DNA of 64,000 nucleotides from Crossiella sp. S99.2 (lineage in GTDB: Bacteria > Actinomycetota > Actinomycetes > Mycobacteriales > Pseudonocardiaceae), in the NCBI RefSeq assembly GCF_023094165.1, contig NZ_JALMDK010000010.1, positions 243,886 through 307,885 of the forward strand, written 5' to 3'. Shown one piece after another: positions 34,517 to 42,785 of this stretch (position 1 is its first letter; every line of letters begins with the position of its first letter). Under the pieces are notes generated by a model. The model made no database searches and had not been told where the DNA came from. It saw only the letters and a program-made list of their open reading frames with translations. The translations under genes were made by a program, and so were the position numbers.

Positions 34517-35199
34517 TCCTGGCCGCCGATCGGCTCGTCGGCGACTGCCGCGCGGATGGACTGGAGGTGCTCGCGCACCAGTTGTTCGGCAAGGTCGGCC
34601 TCTCCGTCCCGGACCGCGGCGACGATCTCGCGGTGTTCGGCGTGGTCCCGGTCTCGATCGTGGTAGCGGTGCCGGATCTCGATCTGCTCCCGGGACCGCA
34701 TGTGCAGCAACGCCTCCACCATTTCCCGCAGTAACCCGTTGCCGGTCACCGCGGCCAGCGCGACGTGGAAGGTCAGGGCGGGCCGGATATCGCTCACCGG
34801 CGGGCGCAACGCGTTGTCCGCGGCGGATTCCAGCGCGGCCAGGGCTTCCGGCACCCGGGCGCGGGCCGCCGCGGCGGCGATGGCCGGCTCCAGCACCAGG
34901 CGGGCGTCGACCAGTTCGAGGATGGACTCCCGGGTCACCGGCGGGCGGTGCGGGTTGGCCAGCAGCCGCCGGTCCAGGCCGGGCCCGACGTAGGTGCCGG
35001 AGCCGTGCCGCAGTTCGACCACGCCGGTGGCCTCCAGGCGGCGCAACGCCTCGCGCACGGTGGGGGTGGTGACGTCGAGCCTGCGCGCGAGGTCGCGGGA
35101 GGAGGCCAGCGCCTCGCCGGGCGCCAGCCGCTCACTGCGGATGATCTCGACGATGTCGTCGGCCAGTCGCTCGGACAGCGTCTGCTCGCGTCGGCTCAT
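34513..35199 (-). CDS. FadR/GntR-family regulator with FCD domain
   Basis: A 228-residue regulator: an N-terminal winged helix (S-S-R-D-L-A-R-R-L-D-V-T-T-P-T-V-R-E-A-L) and a C-terminal all-helical FCD domain with acidic and His residues (E-L-V-D-A-R, F-H-V-A-L, E-H-R-E-I) that often bind a metal and a carboxylate. It leads the leftward operon of creatininase-like, esterase and AbgT genes. The palindromes 2 to 22 bases upstream of its start suggest autoregulation. Confidence 0.9.
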   Translation of the reverse strand: MSRREQTLSERLADDIVEIIRSERLAPGEALASSRDLARRLDVTTPTVREALRRLEATGVVELRHGSGTYVGPGLDRRLLANPHRPPVTRESILELVDARLVLEPAIAAAAARARVPEALAALESAADNALRPPVSDIRPALTFHVALAAVTGNGLLREMVEALLHMRSREQIEIRHRYHDRDRDHAEHREIVAAVRDGEADLAEQLVREHLQSIRAAVADEPIGGQE

Positions 35200-35200
35200 A

Positions 35201-35221
35201 AAGTGACTAAATCACTTAGTC
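35201..35221. promoter_or_regulatory. Overlapping palindromes at the GntR start
   Basis: Within 21 bases two perfect inverted repeats overlap: AAGTGA-CTAAA-TCACTT (35201-35217) and GACTAA-ATCAC-TTAGTC (35205-35221). They begin one base from the GntR start codon, so the bound regulator would block transcription start or a leaderless message. Confidence 0.65.
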
Positions 35222-35316
35222 GGGGGTGGGTCAAGAGGGCTCATGCTGTCGAGTGATGACCCGTGACCTGCTGAGACCCGGTCCACCCGCGCGTGTGGAG
35301 CGGGACAGTCGCGACT

Positions 35317-35352
35317 CCTGACCCGCGGTCGTGAGGTCGACCGCGGGTCAGG
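35317..35352 (-). terminator. Strong hairpin terminator after the ABC permease gene
   Basis: A perfect 15-base stem (CCTGACCCGCGGTCG / CGACCGCGGGTCAGG) with a 6-base loop, only 3 bases beyond the permease stop codon on the leftward strand. It separates the exporter operon from the GntR promoter region. Confidence 0.85.
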
Positions 35353-35355
35353 GGA

Positions 35356-37869
35356 TCAGGCGGCGTGCTGCCGTGCCGCCCGGCTGAGCCTGCGCGCGGG
35401 CAGCCGGATCGAGCACAGTCCGATCAGCACGGACACCCCCACGATGCCCAGGTACACCCACGGCGGCCCGGCCGGGATCGGGGTGCCGGTGAGGTTGAGG
35501 CTGAGGAAGGCCAGCGGCAGTACCGGTACCGCGGAGCCGATCACGACCGCGATGGAGACCACCAGCACCGATTCGGCCCGGAACATTCGGAGCACCTGGC
35601 GCCGGGTGCCGCCGAGCAGGCGGAGCAGCCGGACCTCGCCGAGGCGGTCCAGGGTGGAGGTCACCAGGCTGTTGACCACGGAGAGGGCGACGTAGAGCAG
35701 GATCACGCCGAGCAGGATGCGGTTCAGCCAGAGGTTGGCCTCCTGCTGGGCGTCGGTGGCCACGGTCAGCTCGGCCTTGTCGCGCACCTGGAGACCGGGG
35801 TACTGACCGGCCAGTTCGGACAGTGCTGTGTGGACAGAAGGGTTGCCCGCGACCAGGATGGAGTCGGCCAGGCGGTCGGTGGTGTGCGGCAGCAGCACGT
35901 CCTGGGGGAACAGCGCGTCGCCGTAGCCCAGGTTGCGGTCGAAGGTGGCGATGAGTGTCGGGGTGACCTTGGTGCGGTCGCCCAGGTACAGCTCGACCCG
36001 GTCGCCGAGTTTCTTGCCCAGCCAGGATGCCTCGGTGCTGCTCAGGGCCACGGTGTCGCCGCGCAGGTCGGCCAGGTTGCCGGTGACGCCGGTCAGGTTC
36101 AGCGTGCCGGTGAGCTGGTTTCCTTCCACGCCATAGGCTTTGGACTTGGACAGGGGTTCCTCGGCGGCGGTCTTGTCCTCGGCGATGATCTCGGTGCCGA
36201 TCAGCGGGGTGGCGGCGGTGACGCCGGGGATGCGGCGGGCCGCGGCGGCCACCTCGGCGGGTACGCCCTGGGGGGCGGTCAGCACGTAGTCGGCCACGGT
36301 GGCCGCGCGGGCCTGGTGCTGGGTGGCCTCGCTCAGCGTGGTGCCGCTGTAGAACTGGGTGACCGCGAAGCCGATGGTGAGTACCAGGGGGGTCACCGCG
36401 GCGGCCAGTCGGCGCGAGTTGGCGGCGCTGTTGTGCGCGGCCAGGAACTTCTCCGCCCGCCTCGACCGCAGGAACACGCCCGCGGCCACCCGGGTCGCGA
36501 GGCCGGTGATCACCGGGCCGAGCAGGCCGATGCCGATGATCGCGATCAGCACCGAGGAGCCCGCCGGGACCATGGCCAGTTCGCCGGGCAGGAACAGGGT
36601 GGACAGCACGCCCGCGCCCGCCACCACGAGCAGCGCGGCGCCGGTGATCTTGCGGCCCCGGCTCAGCTTGGCCGGTTCCACCGCGGCCTCGCCGAGGGCC
36701 TCGGTCGGCTTGAGCCGCAGCATCCGGCCTGCCGAGGACCAGGCGGCGAGCTGGGCCGCGCCCACGCACAGCAGCGCGGTGGCCAGTGCGGGCACCGGGC
36801 TGAGGGAGAGGGTGAAGTCGGGGGAGATGACGCCGATGGTGACGAAGAAGTCCCGCAGCCAGTGCGCGACGTACAGGCCGGGCGCGACGCCCAGTAGTGC
36901 GGCGACGCCGGAGACCAGGAGGGTTTCCGCGCCGATCAGTTTGCGCACCTGGCGTGGGGTGGCCGCGATGGCGCGCAGCAGGGCCAGTTCGCGGCGGCGC
37001 TGGTTGAGCACCAGGGCGAGGGTGCTCGCGGTCACGAAGATCACGATCATCAGCACGAAGCCGGAGAACGAGCCGGAGACCATCGTCAGCACGAATCTCG
37101 ACTGCGCGCCGTCGAGCTGTTCCGCTTCGCCGCGGTCGAGTCCGGTGTGCACGAGCACGCCGGATGGGAGCTTGCCGTCGAGGTTGTCTACTTGGCCGAA
37201 CACGCCGATCGCGGCCACCTGGTCCGGGCTGCCGGAGAGGGTTTTCGCGGTGCTGTCGTGGAAGAACAGCGCGGACTGGCGGATCAGCCGGTCCCGGCCG
37301 GACGGCGTGGCGATGCCGCTGACCCGGTAGGCGCGCGGGGCCGAGTCGACCATGATCCGCACCTGGTCGCCGACGGCGAACCGGGACCGCTGGGCGAGTT
37401 CGGCGTCGAGGACCACCTCGGTGGGACCCGGCGCCTTGCCGCTGCTGAGGGTGAACGGGGTCAGGCCGGCGCTGCCCCAGCCGTGGCCGAGGGACCGTCC
37501 CCCGTCCGCGCCGGACAGCACCTGGTTGTCCTTGCCGACCACGGTGGCCGGGAAGCTGATCTCGCCGACCGCCTTGGTCACCCCGGGAATCCGGGCCACC
37601 TCGCCGACCAGCGTGGCGGGCAGCGGGACCTTCTCGGTCAGGTCCTCGCTCTTGTCCGATTTCTCTGCCAGCTCCACGGTGATCGTGCGGTCGGCGGCGA
37701 GCACCGCGGGCGCGGCCGAGTAGCGCTGCGCGGCGACCCCGCCGAACAGGCCCGATTCCAGCAGCACCCCGCAGGCGGTGAGCAGGATCGCGCCGCCGAA
37801 CAGGGCCAGGAACGCCGCGGCGAACCCGGCCTTGCGGGCGCGGATCGTCTTCCAGGCGAAGGAGAACAC
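35356..37869 (-). CDS. ABC transporter permease, FtsX/MacB type (long form)
   Basis: An 837-residue permease with two FtsX-like halves: helices at about 17-38, 245-270, 295-320, 345-375, 425-445, then a second extracytoplasmic domain and final helices at about 710-830, ending R-L-S-R-A-A-R-Q-H-A-A. Such duplicated permeases pair with one SalX/MacB-type ATPase. GTG 37869 lies 3 bases after the ATPase stop. The divergently encoded two-component system suggests envelope-stress or antimicrobial-peptide control, as in comparable loci (inference). Confidence 0.9.
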   Translation of the reverse strand: MFSFAWKTIRARKAGFAAAFLALFGGAILLTACGVLLESGLFGGVAAQRYSAAPAVLAADRTITVELAEKSDKSEDLTEKVPLPATLVGEVARIPGVTKAVGEISFPATVVGKDNQVLSGADGGRSLGHGWGSAGLTPFTLSSGKAPGPTEVVLDAELAQRSRFAVGDQVRIMVDSAPRAYRVSGIATPSGRDRLIRQSALFFHDSTAKTLSGSPDQVAAIGVFGQVDNLDGKLPSGVLVHTGLDRGEAEQLDGAQSRFVLTMVSGSFSGFVLMIVIFVTASTLALVLNQRRRELALLRAIAATPRQVRKLIGAETLLVSGVAALLGVAPGLYVAHWLRDFFVTIGVISPDFTLSLSPVPALATALLCVGAAQLAAWSSAGRMLRLKPTEALGEAAVEPAKLSRGRKITGAALLVVAGAGVLSTLFLPGELAMVPAGSSVLIAIIGIGLLGPVITGLATRVAAGVFLRSRRAEKFLAAHNSAANSRRLAAAVTPLVLTIGFAVTQFYSGTTLSEATQHQARAATVADYVLTAPQGVPAEVAAAARRIPGVTAATPLIGTEIIAEDKTAAEEPLSKSKAYGVEGNQLTGTLNLTGVTGNLADLRGDTVALSSTEASWLGKKLGDRVELYLGDRTKVTPTLIATFDRNLGYGDALFPQDVLLPHTTDRLADSILVAGNPSVHTALSELAGQYPGLQVRDKAELTVATDAQQEANLWLNRILLGVILLYVALSVVNSLVTSTLDRLGEVRLLRLLGGTRRQVLRMFRAESVLVVSIAVVIGSAVPVLPLAFLSLNLTGTPIPAGPPWVYLGIVGVSVLIGLCSIRLPARRLSRAARQHAA

Positions 37870-37872
37870 GGC

Positions 37873-38598
37873 TCACCACTCCCCGAGGTGGGTCATCCGG
37901 GCGGCGACCTGGTCCGGCGTCGGCGCGAGCAGTTCGTCCACGAACCGGCCGTCGGCCAGGAACAGCACGCTGTGCGCGTGCGCGGCGGCCACCGGGTCGT
38001 GGGTGACCATCACCACGGTCTGGCCCAGTTCGTCCACCAGTTGGCGGAGCAGGGCCAGCACCTGGGCGCCGGTGCGCGAGTCCAGTGCGCCGGTGGGCTC
38101 GTCGGCGAAGACCACCTCGGGCCGGGTGACCAGCGCGCGGGCGATCGCCACCCGCTGCTGCTGACCGCCGGAGAGCTGGTTCGGCCGCCGGTGCAGCAGG
38201 CCGTCCAGGCCGACCCGGCGGGTGATCTCGGCCAGCCAGGCCCGGTCCGCGGCGCGCCCGGCGAACCGCAGCGGCAGGGTGATGTTGTCGGTGACGCTGA
38301 GCGCGGGCAACAGGTTGTAGCCCTGGAAGACGAATCCGATCCGCTCCCGGCGCAGCTCGGTCAGCTTCGTCTCCTTGAGACCGGTCAGTTCGGTCTCGCC
38401 CAGACGCACCGAACCGGAGGTTGGCCGGTCGAGTCCGGCCGCGCACTGCAGGAAGGTGCTTTTGCCCGAACCGGACGGTCCCATCACGGCGGTGAACCGT
38501 CCACGTGGGATGGACCGGCTCACCCGGTCCAGCGCGGTGGTCGAGCTGTCACCGTTGCCGTACACCTTGGTGACCGAGTCCAGTCGTACTGCTGTCAT
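37873..38598 (-). CDS. ABC transporter ATPase, SalX/MacB type
   Basis: A 241-residue ATPase with Walker A GPSGSGKST (40-48), LSGGQQQ, Walker B-V-V-F-A-D-E-P-T-G-A-L-D, and V-T-H-D H-loop. ATG 38598 is used; a GTG at 38604 is also possible. It forms the exporter with the long permease encoded next and diverges from the sensor kinase gene. Confidence 0.93.
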   Translation of the reverse strand: MTAVRLDSVTKVYGNGDSSTTALDRVSRSIPRGRFTAVMGPSGSGKSTFLQCAAGLDRPTSGSVRLGETELTGLKETKLTELRRERIGFVFQGYNLLPALSVTDNITLPLRFAGRAADRAWLAEITRRVGLDGLLHRRPNQLSGGQQQRVAIARALVTRPEVVFADEPTGALDSRTGAQVLALLRQLVDELGQTVVMVTHDPVAAAHAHSVLFLADGRFVDELLAPTPDQVAARMTHLGEW

Positions 38599-38675
38599 GA
38601 CCACGACGGTAGGTTTGCCCGGGTGCGCCGCGACATCCCGCGGAGTGCCGGATCGAGGGTGGGGCAGGCTCCACC

Positions 38676-39908
38676 ATGGGAGGCGAGATGCGGGCGGCGC
38701 TGCTGCGATTCGGGCGAGCGGTGCTCGGCCTCTCGCTCGGGTTCGCCACCGCGCTGGCCGGGATCATCGTCCTGTGCGGACTGCTGATCTGCGCGCTGCT
38801 CGTGGTCACCCTGCCGCTGCTGCCCTACGCCGCGCGGGCGCAGCGCTGGGTGGTGGCGGTGGATCGCCGCCGGATCGCCGCGCGCACCGGCACGCCGATC
38901 CCGGTCCACTACGCCGAGCTGTCCGGACCGCGGGTCCAGCAGATCATCACGGTGATCACCGATCCGGCGACCCGCCGGGACCTGCTGTGGCAGGCGGTGC
39001 ACCTGCCCGCGGGCATGCTGCTGGGCCTGATCGGCTTCGGCCTGCCGGCCTCGGTGCCGCAGAACCTGGTGGTCGTGCCGCTGATCTGGTGGGCGGTGCC
39101 CGGCGGCGTGGACGGCTCCTACGGGGTGCACGTGGACTCCTGGCCGACCGCCGCGTTGTGCGCGGGCACCGGACTGCTCGCCGCGGCGCTGGCCTGGTTC
39201 CTGGTGCCCAGGGCGGCCGACTGGGAGGCGCGCTGGGCGCCGAACCTGCTCGCGCCCGGCCGGGCCAGCCTGGTGCAGCGGGTCGCCGAGCTGACCGCGA
39301 CCAGGGCCGCCGCGCTGGAGGCGCACGGCGCCGAGTTGCGCCGGATCGAACGCGATCTGCACGACGGCACGCAGAACCGCCTGGTCGCGGTGGTGATGCA
39401 CCTGGGCATCGTGGAACGCGCGCTGCGCCGGGACCCGGCGGTGGCGCTGTCCTCGGTGCTCACCGCGCAGAACGCGGCCACCGACGCGCTCACCGAACTG
39501 CGCGAGGTGGTGCGCAGCATCTACCCGCCGGTGCTGGCCGACCGCGGCCTGGACGGCGCGGTGGACGCGGTGGTCGCCCGCTGCCCCATCCCGTGCACGC
39601 TCACCGTGACCGGTCTGCGCAGGCTGCCCGCCGCGGTGGAGGCGGCCGCCTACTTCGTCATCGCCGAGGCGCTGACCAACGTGGCCAAGCACAGCGGTGC
39701 CGAGTCCGCCCAGGTTTCCCTTGCGGTGCAAGGAGATCACCTGGTGGTCGAGGTCCGCGACGACGGCCACGGCGGCGCCGAGGAGGCCAATGGCACCGGG
39801 CTGACCGGGATCCGTCGCCGGGTCGCGGCCTTCGACGGCCGGACCACCCTGTCCAGTCCCGAGGGCGGCCCCACCGTCCTGGACGTCCGCCTGCCCACCG
39901 GAACCTGA
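38676..39908 (+). CDS. Sensor histidine kinase, NarL/DesK-type
   Basis: A 410-residue membrane kinase with two hydrophobic hairpins (about 17-50 and 113-175), a HisKA_3-type dimerisation motif E-R-D-L-H-D-G-T-Q with H229, and an ATPase domain with T-N-V-A-K-H-S (N box) and D-D-G-H-G-G. It is followed 11 bases later by its response regulator. ATG 38676 is given; an ATG at 38688 has GGGAGG just upstream and may be the real start. Divergence from the ABC exporter suggests that this pair senses its substrate (inference). Confidence 0.9.
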   Translation: MGGEMRAALLRFGRAVLGLSLGFATALAGIIVLCGLLICALLVVTLPLLPYAARAQRWVVAVDRRRIAARTGTPIPVHYAELSGPRVQQIITVITDPATRRDLLWQAVHLPAGMLLGLIGFGLPASVPQNLVVVPLIWWAVPGGVDGSYGVHVDSWPTAALCAGTGLLAAALAWFLVPRAADWEARWAPNLLAPGRASLVQRVAELTATRAAALEAHGAELRRIERDLHDGTQNRLVAVVMHLGIVERALRRDPAVALSSVLTAQNAATDALTELREVVRSIYPPVLADRGLDGAVDAVVARCPIPCTLTVTGLRRLPAAVEAAAYFVIAEALTNVAKHSGAESAQVSLAVQGDHLVVEVRDDGHGGAEEANGTGLTGIRRRVAAFDGRTTLSSPEGGPTVLDVRLPTGT

Positions 39909-39919
39909 GAGGACCCCCC

Positions 39920-40567
39920 GTGCGGATCGTGATCGCCGAGGACGACGCCCTGCTGCGCGAGGGCCTGTCCCTGTTGCTGCGCAGCGAGGGTATGGACGTG
40001 GTCACCGCGGTGGAGCACCCGGACGCGCTGCTCGCCGCGATCGCGGCCGAGTCGCCGGATGTGGCCGTGGTCGACGTCCGGTTGCCGCCGACCTTCACCG
40101 ACGAGGGCCTGCGCGCCGCGGTGGAGGCCCGGCGCAGACATCCCGGGCTCGCTGTGCTGGTGCTCTCGGCCTACGTCGAGGACAGCTACGCGGGGGAGTT
40201 GCTGGCCAGCCCCGGCGGCGGGATCGGCTACCTGCTCAAGGAACGGGTCGGCAAGGTCGCCGACTTCCTGGACGCGCTCAACCGGGTCGCCGCCGGCGGC
40301 ACCGCGCTGGACCCCGAGGTGGTCGCCCAGCTGCTGGTCCGCCGCCGCGCCGACGACCCGATCCGCACCCTGACCGCCCGCGAACGCGAAGTCCTGGCGC
40401 TGATGGCCGAGGGCCACTCCAACACCACCATCGGCGAGATGCTGGTGATCAGCGCGGGCGCGGTGCACAAGCACATCGGCAACATCTTCACCAAACTCGA
40501 CCTGCCCAGCACGGACGGGGCCGGCCACCGGCGGGTGCAGGCCGTGCTCGCCTACCTGCGTGCCTGA
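39920..40567 (+). CDS. Response regulator, NarL/LuxR type
   Basis: A 215-residue regulator: receiver domain with acidic pocket E7-D8-D9 and phospho-acceptor D52 (VVDVRLPP), Lys in Y-L-L-K-E, and a C-terminal LuxR helix-turn-helix (L-T-A-R-E-R-E-V-L-A-L-M-A-E-G-H-S-N). GTG 39920 follows GAGAGGA. It is paired with the kinase at 38676. The inserted cassette at 40.6 kb begins about 50 bases after its stop. Confidence 0.93.
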   Translation: MRIVIAEDDALLREGLSLLLRSEGMDVVTAVEHPDALLAAIAAESPDVAVVDVRLPPTFTDEGLRAAVEARRRHPGLAVLVLSAYVEDSYAGELLASPGGGIGYLLKERVGKVADFLDALNRVAAGGTALDPEVVAQLLVRRRADDPIRTLTAREREVLALMAEGHSNTTIGEMLVISAGAVHKHIGNIFTKLDLPSTDGAGHRRVQAVLAYLRA

Positions 40568-40598
40568 GAAGGACTGTGTTCCTGAGAAGGGATGGGCC

Positions 40599-40618
40599 AT
40601 GCCAGCTCAGTACGGGCA
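40599..40618. repeat. Left flanking direct repeat of the inserted cassette
   Basis: ATG-C-CAGCTCAGTACGGGCA is repeated at 42786-42805 with one change (C to T at the fourth base). The right copy is the start of the lactate-monooxygenase-like gene, so the left copy is a remnant of the same 5' end, including its start codon. The 16 bases CAGCTCAGTACGGGCA are identical. Confidence 0.9.
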
Positions 40619-40640
40619 CCGTAGGCTGTTCCCATGTTGA
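40599..40640 (+). CDS. 13-codon leader frame left by the split gene
   Basis: The left copy keeps the start codon and a purine-rich site (GAGAAGGGA) and now reads through 13 codons (MPAQYGHRRLFPC) to a TGA at 638-640 of the 40-kb block. It overlaps the start of the ATPase gene (ATG at 40634), whose own ribosome site is weak, so it may couple translation of the cassette to the old initiation region. Too short to be sure that it is used. Confidence 0.35.
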   Translation: MPAQYGHRRLFPC

Positions 40641-42061
40641 CCAGGCTGGAGGTTCGTGGGTTCAAGAACCTGCTGGATGTTAACGTGGATCTTGGCCCTT
40701 TCACCTGTATCGCGGGCGCGAATGGTATAGGCAAGTCGAACGTTTTCGATGCGATCGAGTTCCTGTCCTATCTTGCGAATGACAGCCTGGTTGAAGCGTC
40801 TCAGCGCGTGCGGGGCGCATCCGGACTTCGTGGCGGCGATCCGAGGGACTTGTTCTGGGATGGGTATCGTGAGCATCAGCGGCAAATAGACTTGGCCGTC
40901 GAGATGATCGTGCCTGCCGAGGTGGAGGACGATCTTGGCGCATTTGCCAAGGCGACGACCACGTTCCTGCGTTACGAGCTGTCACTGGGGTACTCGGCTC
41001 CGGAGGGGGAAGGTAGTGTAGGTAGACTGACCTTGCTTCGGGAAGAGTTGCGGCATATTAATCGAGGTGACGCCGCTCGGCACCTTCGTTTTCCGCACAG
41101 TGTGAAGAATTTTCGCAACGCCGTTGTGTTGGGGAAGCGAAGCGGTGGCGCGTATCTGTCGACCGAGAACCGTGCGGGTGGCACGGTAATCAATGTTCAT
41201 GGGGACGGCGGGAGCTTCGGAAAGCCACAGCCGCGGGCGGTTTCCCGGGCTGGCAGAACTGTGCTCAGCACGGTGACCACCAACGACTATCCCACCATTC
41301 TGGCGGCGCGTCGGGAAATGCAGAGTTGGCGCAGGCTCGCGCTGGAGCCTTCCGCGCTTCGGGCCCCCGACGGGTTCGTGGATCCTCGTATTCTGAGTCC
41401 CAGTGGCCAGCATCTCGCGTCGACACTCTACAGAATTGCGAACGAAGCGGGGCCAGGAATGGAGGCGCCCGACTCCGATGCGGTTTACGCAAGGGTGGCC
41501 GGGCGGCTTTCTGACCTGGCTGGTATCGGTGCTGAGAGTATCTCCGTGGAGCCGGACCAGGTTCGCGAGGTTTTTACCCTGTTCTTGCAGGAAAAGGGCA
41601 ATCTTCGTCTCCCAGCTCGGGCGCTGTCGGAAGGAACCTTGCGTTTCCTTGCTCTCTGTGTGCTGCTTGAGGACCCCACCTTCAGAGGATTGATTTGCAT
41701 GGAGGAGCCGGAAAACGGAATTCATCCGGCGAACCTTCCGGCAATCCTCAAGCTGGTGGAGGACTTGGCGGTCGACGTTACCGAATCGCCAGATGAGAGC
41801 AACACGTTTAGGCAGGTGATTGTTAATACTCATGCGCCTGGTGTTGTTCAGCTGTGCAGTCCTCAAGATCTTCTGCTGGCGGAGGCGCGACCATATCGAA
41901 CAGCGGAAGGGGTAGTTACGCGGGCGCTCTCGCTGGTTCCTTTCAAGGATTCTTGGCGGGCGGTCGACGGAGAACCGTCTTTCTCGGAGGCTGACGTTGT
42001 GGCCTATCTTGTCGCACCTGCTGGAGCGCAGCTCCGCCTTCCTTGGGATCTTGTCGTATGA
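40634..42061 (+). CDS. SMC/OLD-like AAA ATPase (AAA_21 type), putative defence
   Basis: A 475-residue ATPase with R-L-E-V-R-G-F-K-N-L at the start, Walker A G-A-N-G-I-G-K-S-N (28-36), a long middle region with few motifs, a signature-like L-S-E-G-T-L-R-F (about 335-342), Walker B L-I-C-M-E-E-P-E-N-G-I-H-P (about 354-366), and V-N-T-H-A (H-loop). This is the RecF/SMC/OLD-type AAA_21 class. Its stop overlaps the start of the DUF4276-like gene (ATGA). ATPase plus TOPRIM-like pairs of this kind (OLD-like, PARIS) act in phage defence; that role here is inference. Confidence 0.85.
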   Translation: MLTRLEVRGFKNLLDVNVDLGPFTCIAGANGIGKSNVFDAIEFLSYLANDSLVEASQRVRGASGLRGGDPRDLFWDGYREHQRQIDLAVEMIVPAEVEDDLGAFAKATTTFLRYELSLGYSAPEGEGSVGRLTLLREELRHINRGDAARHLRFPHSVKNFRNAVVLGKRSGGAYLSTENRAGGTVINVHGDGGSFGKPQPRAVSRAGRTVLSTVTTNDYPTILAARREMQSWRRLALEPSALRAPDGFVDPRILSPSGQHLASTLYRIANEAGPGMEAPDSDAVYARVAGRLSDLAGIGAESISVEPDQVREVFTLFLQEKGNLRLPARALSEGTLRFLALCVLLEDPTFRGLICMEEPENGIHPANLPAILKLVEDLAVDVTESPDESNTFRQVIVNTHAPGVVQLCSPQDLLLAEARPYRTAEGVVTRALSLVPFKDSWRAVDGEPSFSEADVVAYLVAPAGAQLRLPWDLVV

Positions 42062-42708
42062 GCCAGCGATCGTATTCGGGCCTGTTCGTGGCAGAGGGAA
42101 CCTCGGATCTTCCGCTTGCTGGTATCGTCGAGTCGCTCTTCTTTGCCAGGGGCATCTCTCTTCATCTCAGTAGTCCTGACTATTTGCTACTGGCTGGCAA
42201 AGTGGAAAAGGATATCCGATCCAAACTGGTTGCGGGTGTGCAGCTTGTTGGCAAGGAACCTGATATCGTTGTTGTTCACCGAGACTCAGATAACGTGGAT
42301 CCGGAGAAGCGGCGCGAAGAAATTGTCCGCGGTGCTGATGCGGCCGGAATTAGTTCGGATGTCGTGCCGGTGATCCCGGTCAAGATGACAGAAGCCTGGC
42401 TGCTGCTCGATGAGTTCGCCATTCGGCAGGTTGCTGGGAATCCGCGTGGTCGAATGGACCTCGGTTTGCCAAAAATACATGAGGTTGAATCGAAGGCGGA
42501 TCCCAAGAAGATTCTGAGTGAATGCCTGGTTCGGGCTGCAGATGCTACTGGTCGTCGCAGGAAGACGGTCGTGGATAGATTCTCCAATCATCGGCGACAA
42601 TTGCTGGAGCGGCTAGATCCGAATGGTGCGGTCACGCGGCTTGTCAGCTGGCAATCACTCTTGAATGACATTGAATCCACCGTTGATCGCTGGTTGCGTC
42701 AGAGCTGA
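42058..42708 (+). CDS. DUF4276/TOPRIM-like partner protein
   Basis: A 216-residue protein with V-A-E-G-T-S-D at residues 10-16, V-V-H-R-D-S-D (about 73-79) and M-T-E-A-W-L-L-L-D (about 114-122), an acidic set like that of DUF4276 proteins, which resemble a TOPRIM nuclease fold. It overlaps the ATPase gene by ATGA, strongly indicating a two-subunit unit: an ATPase sensor and a nuclease-like effector. No catalytic test is possible from sequence. Low GC content and the flanking repeats show recent gain. Family assignment is by motif pattern. Confidence 0.6.
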   Translation: MSQRSYSGLFVAEGTSDLPLAGIVESLFFARGISLHLSSPDYLLLAGKVEKDIRSKLVAGVQLVGKEPDIVVVHRDSDNVDPEKRREEIVRGADAAGISSDVVPVIPVKMTEAWLLLDEFAIRQVAGNPRGRMDLGLPKIHEVESKADPKKILSECLVRAADATGRRRKTVVDRFSNHRRQLLERLDPNGAVTRLVSWQSLLNDIESTVDRWLRQS

Positions 42709-42785
42709 TGGATAGGCGTTCCGGGTCGATTTTTCAGAGTGCTGACTATTTCGGCCGATAGCCTCGACTGATGATGGGAGACGAA

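Larger units (their letters stand above)
40619..42785. mobile_element. Low-GC two-gene cassette with flanking direct repeats (genomic islet)
   Basis: About 2.2 kb carrying only the AAA ATPase and the DUF4276-like gene. Hand-counted lines are 48-60% GC against about 72% in the adjacent coding sequence, and the codons use many A/T third positions (AAG, GAT, GTT). It is bounded by the direct repeat at 40599 and 42786. There is no integrase or transposase; the transfer mechanism is unknown. The boundary is inferred from the repeat. Confidence 0.65.

Noticed and set aside
40619..42785. Insertion sequence or integron
   Set aside because: No transposase, integrase or terminal inverted repeats could be seen; only a direct repeat flanks the cassette.
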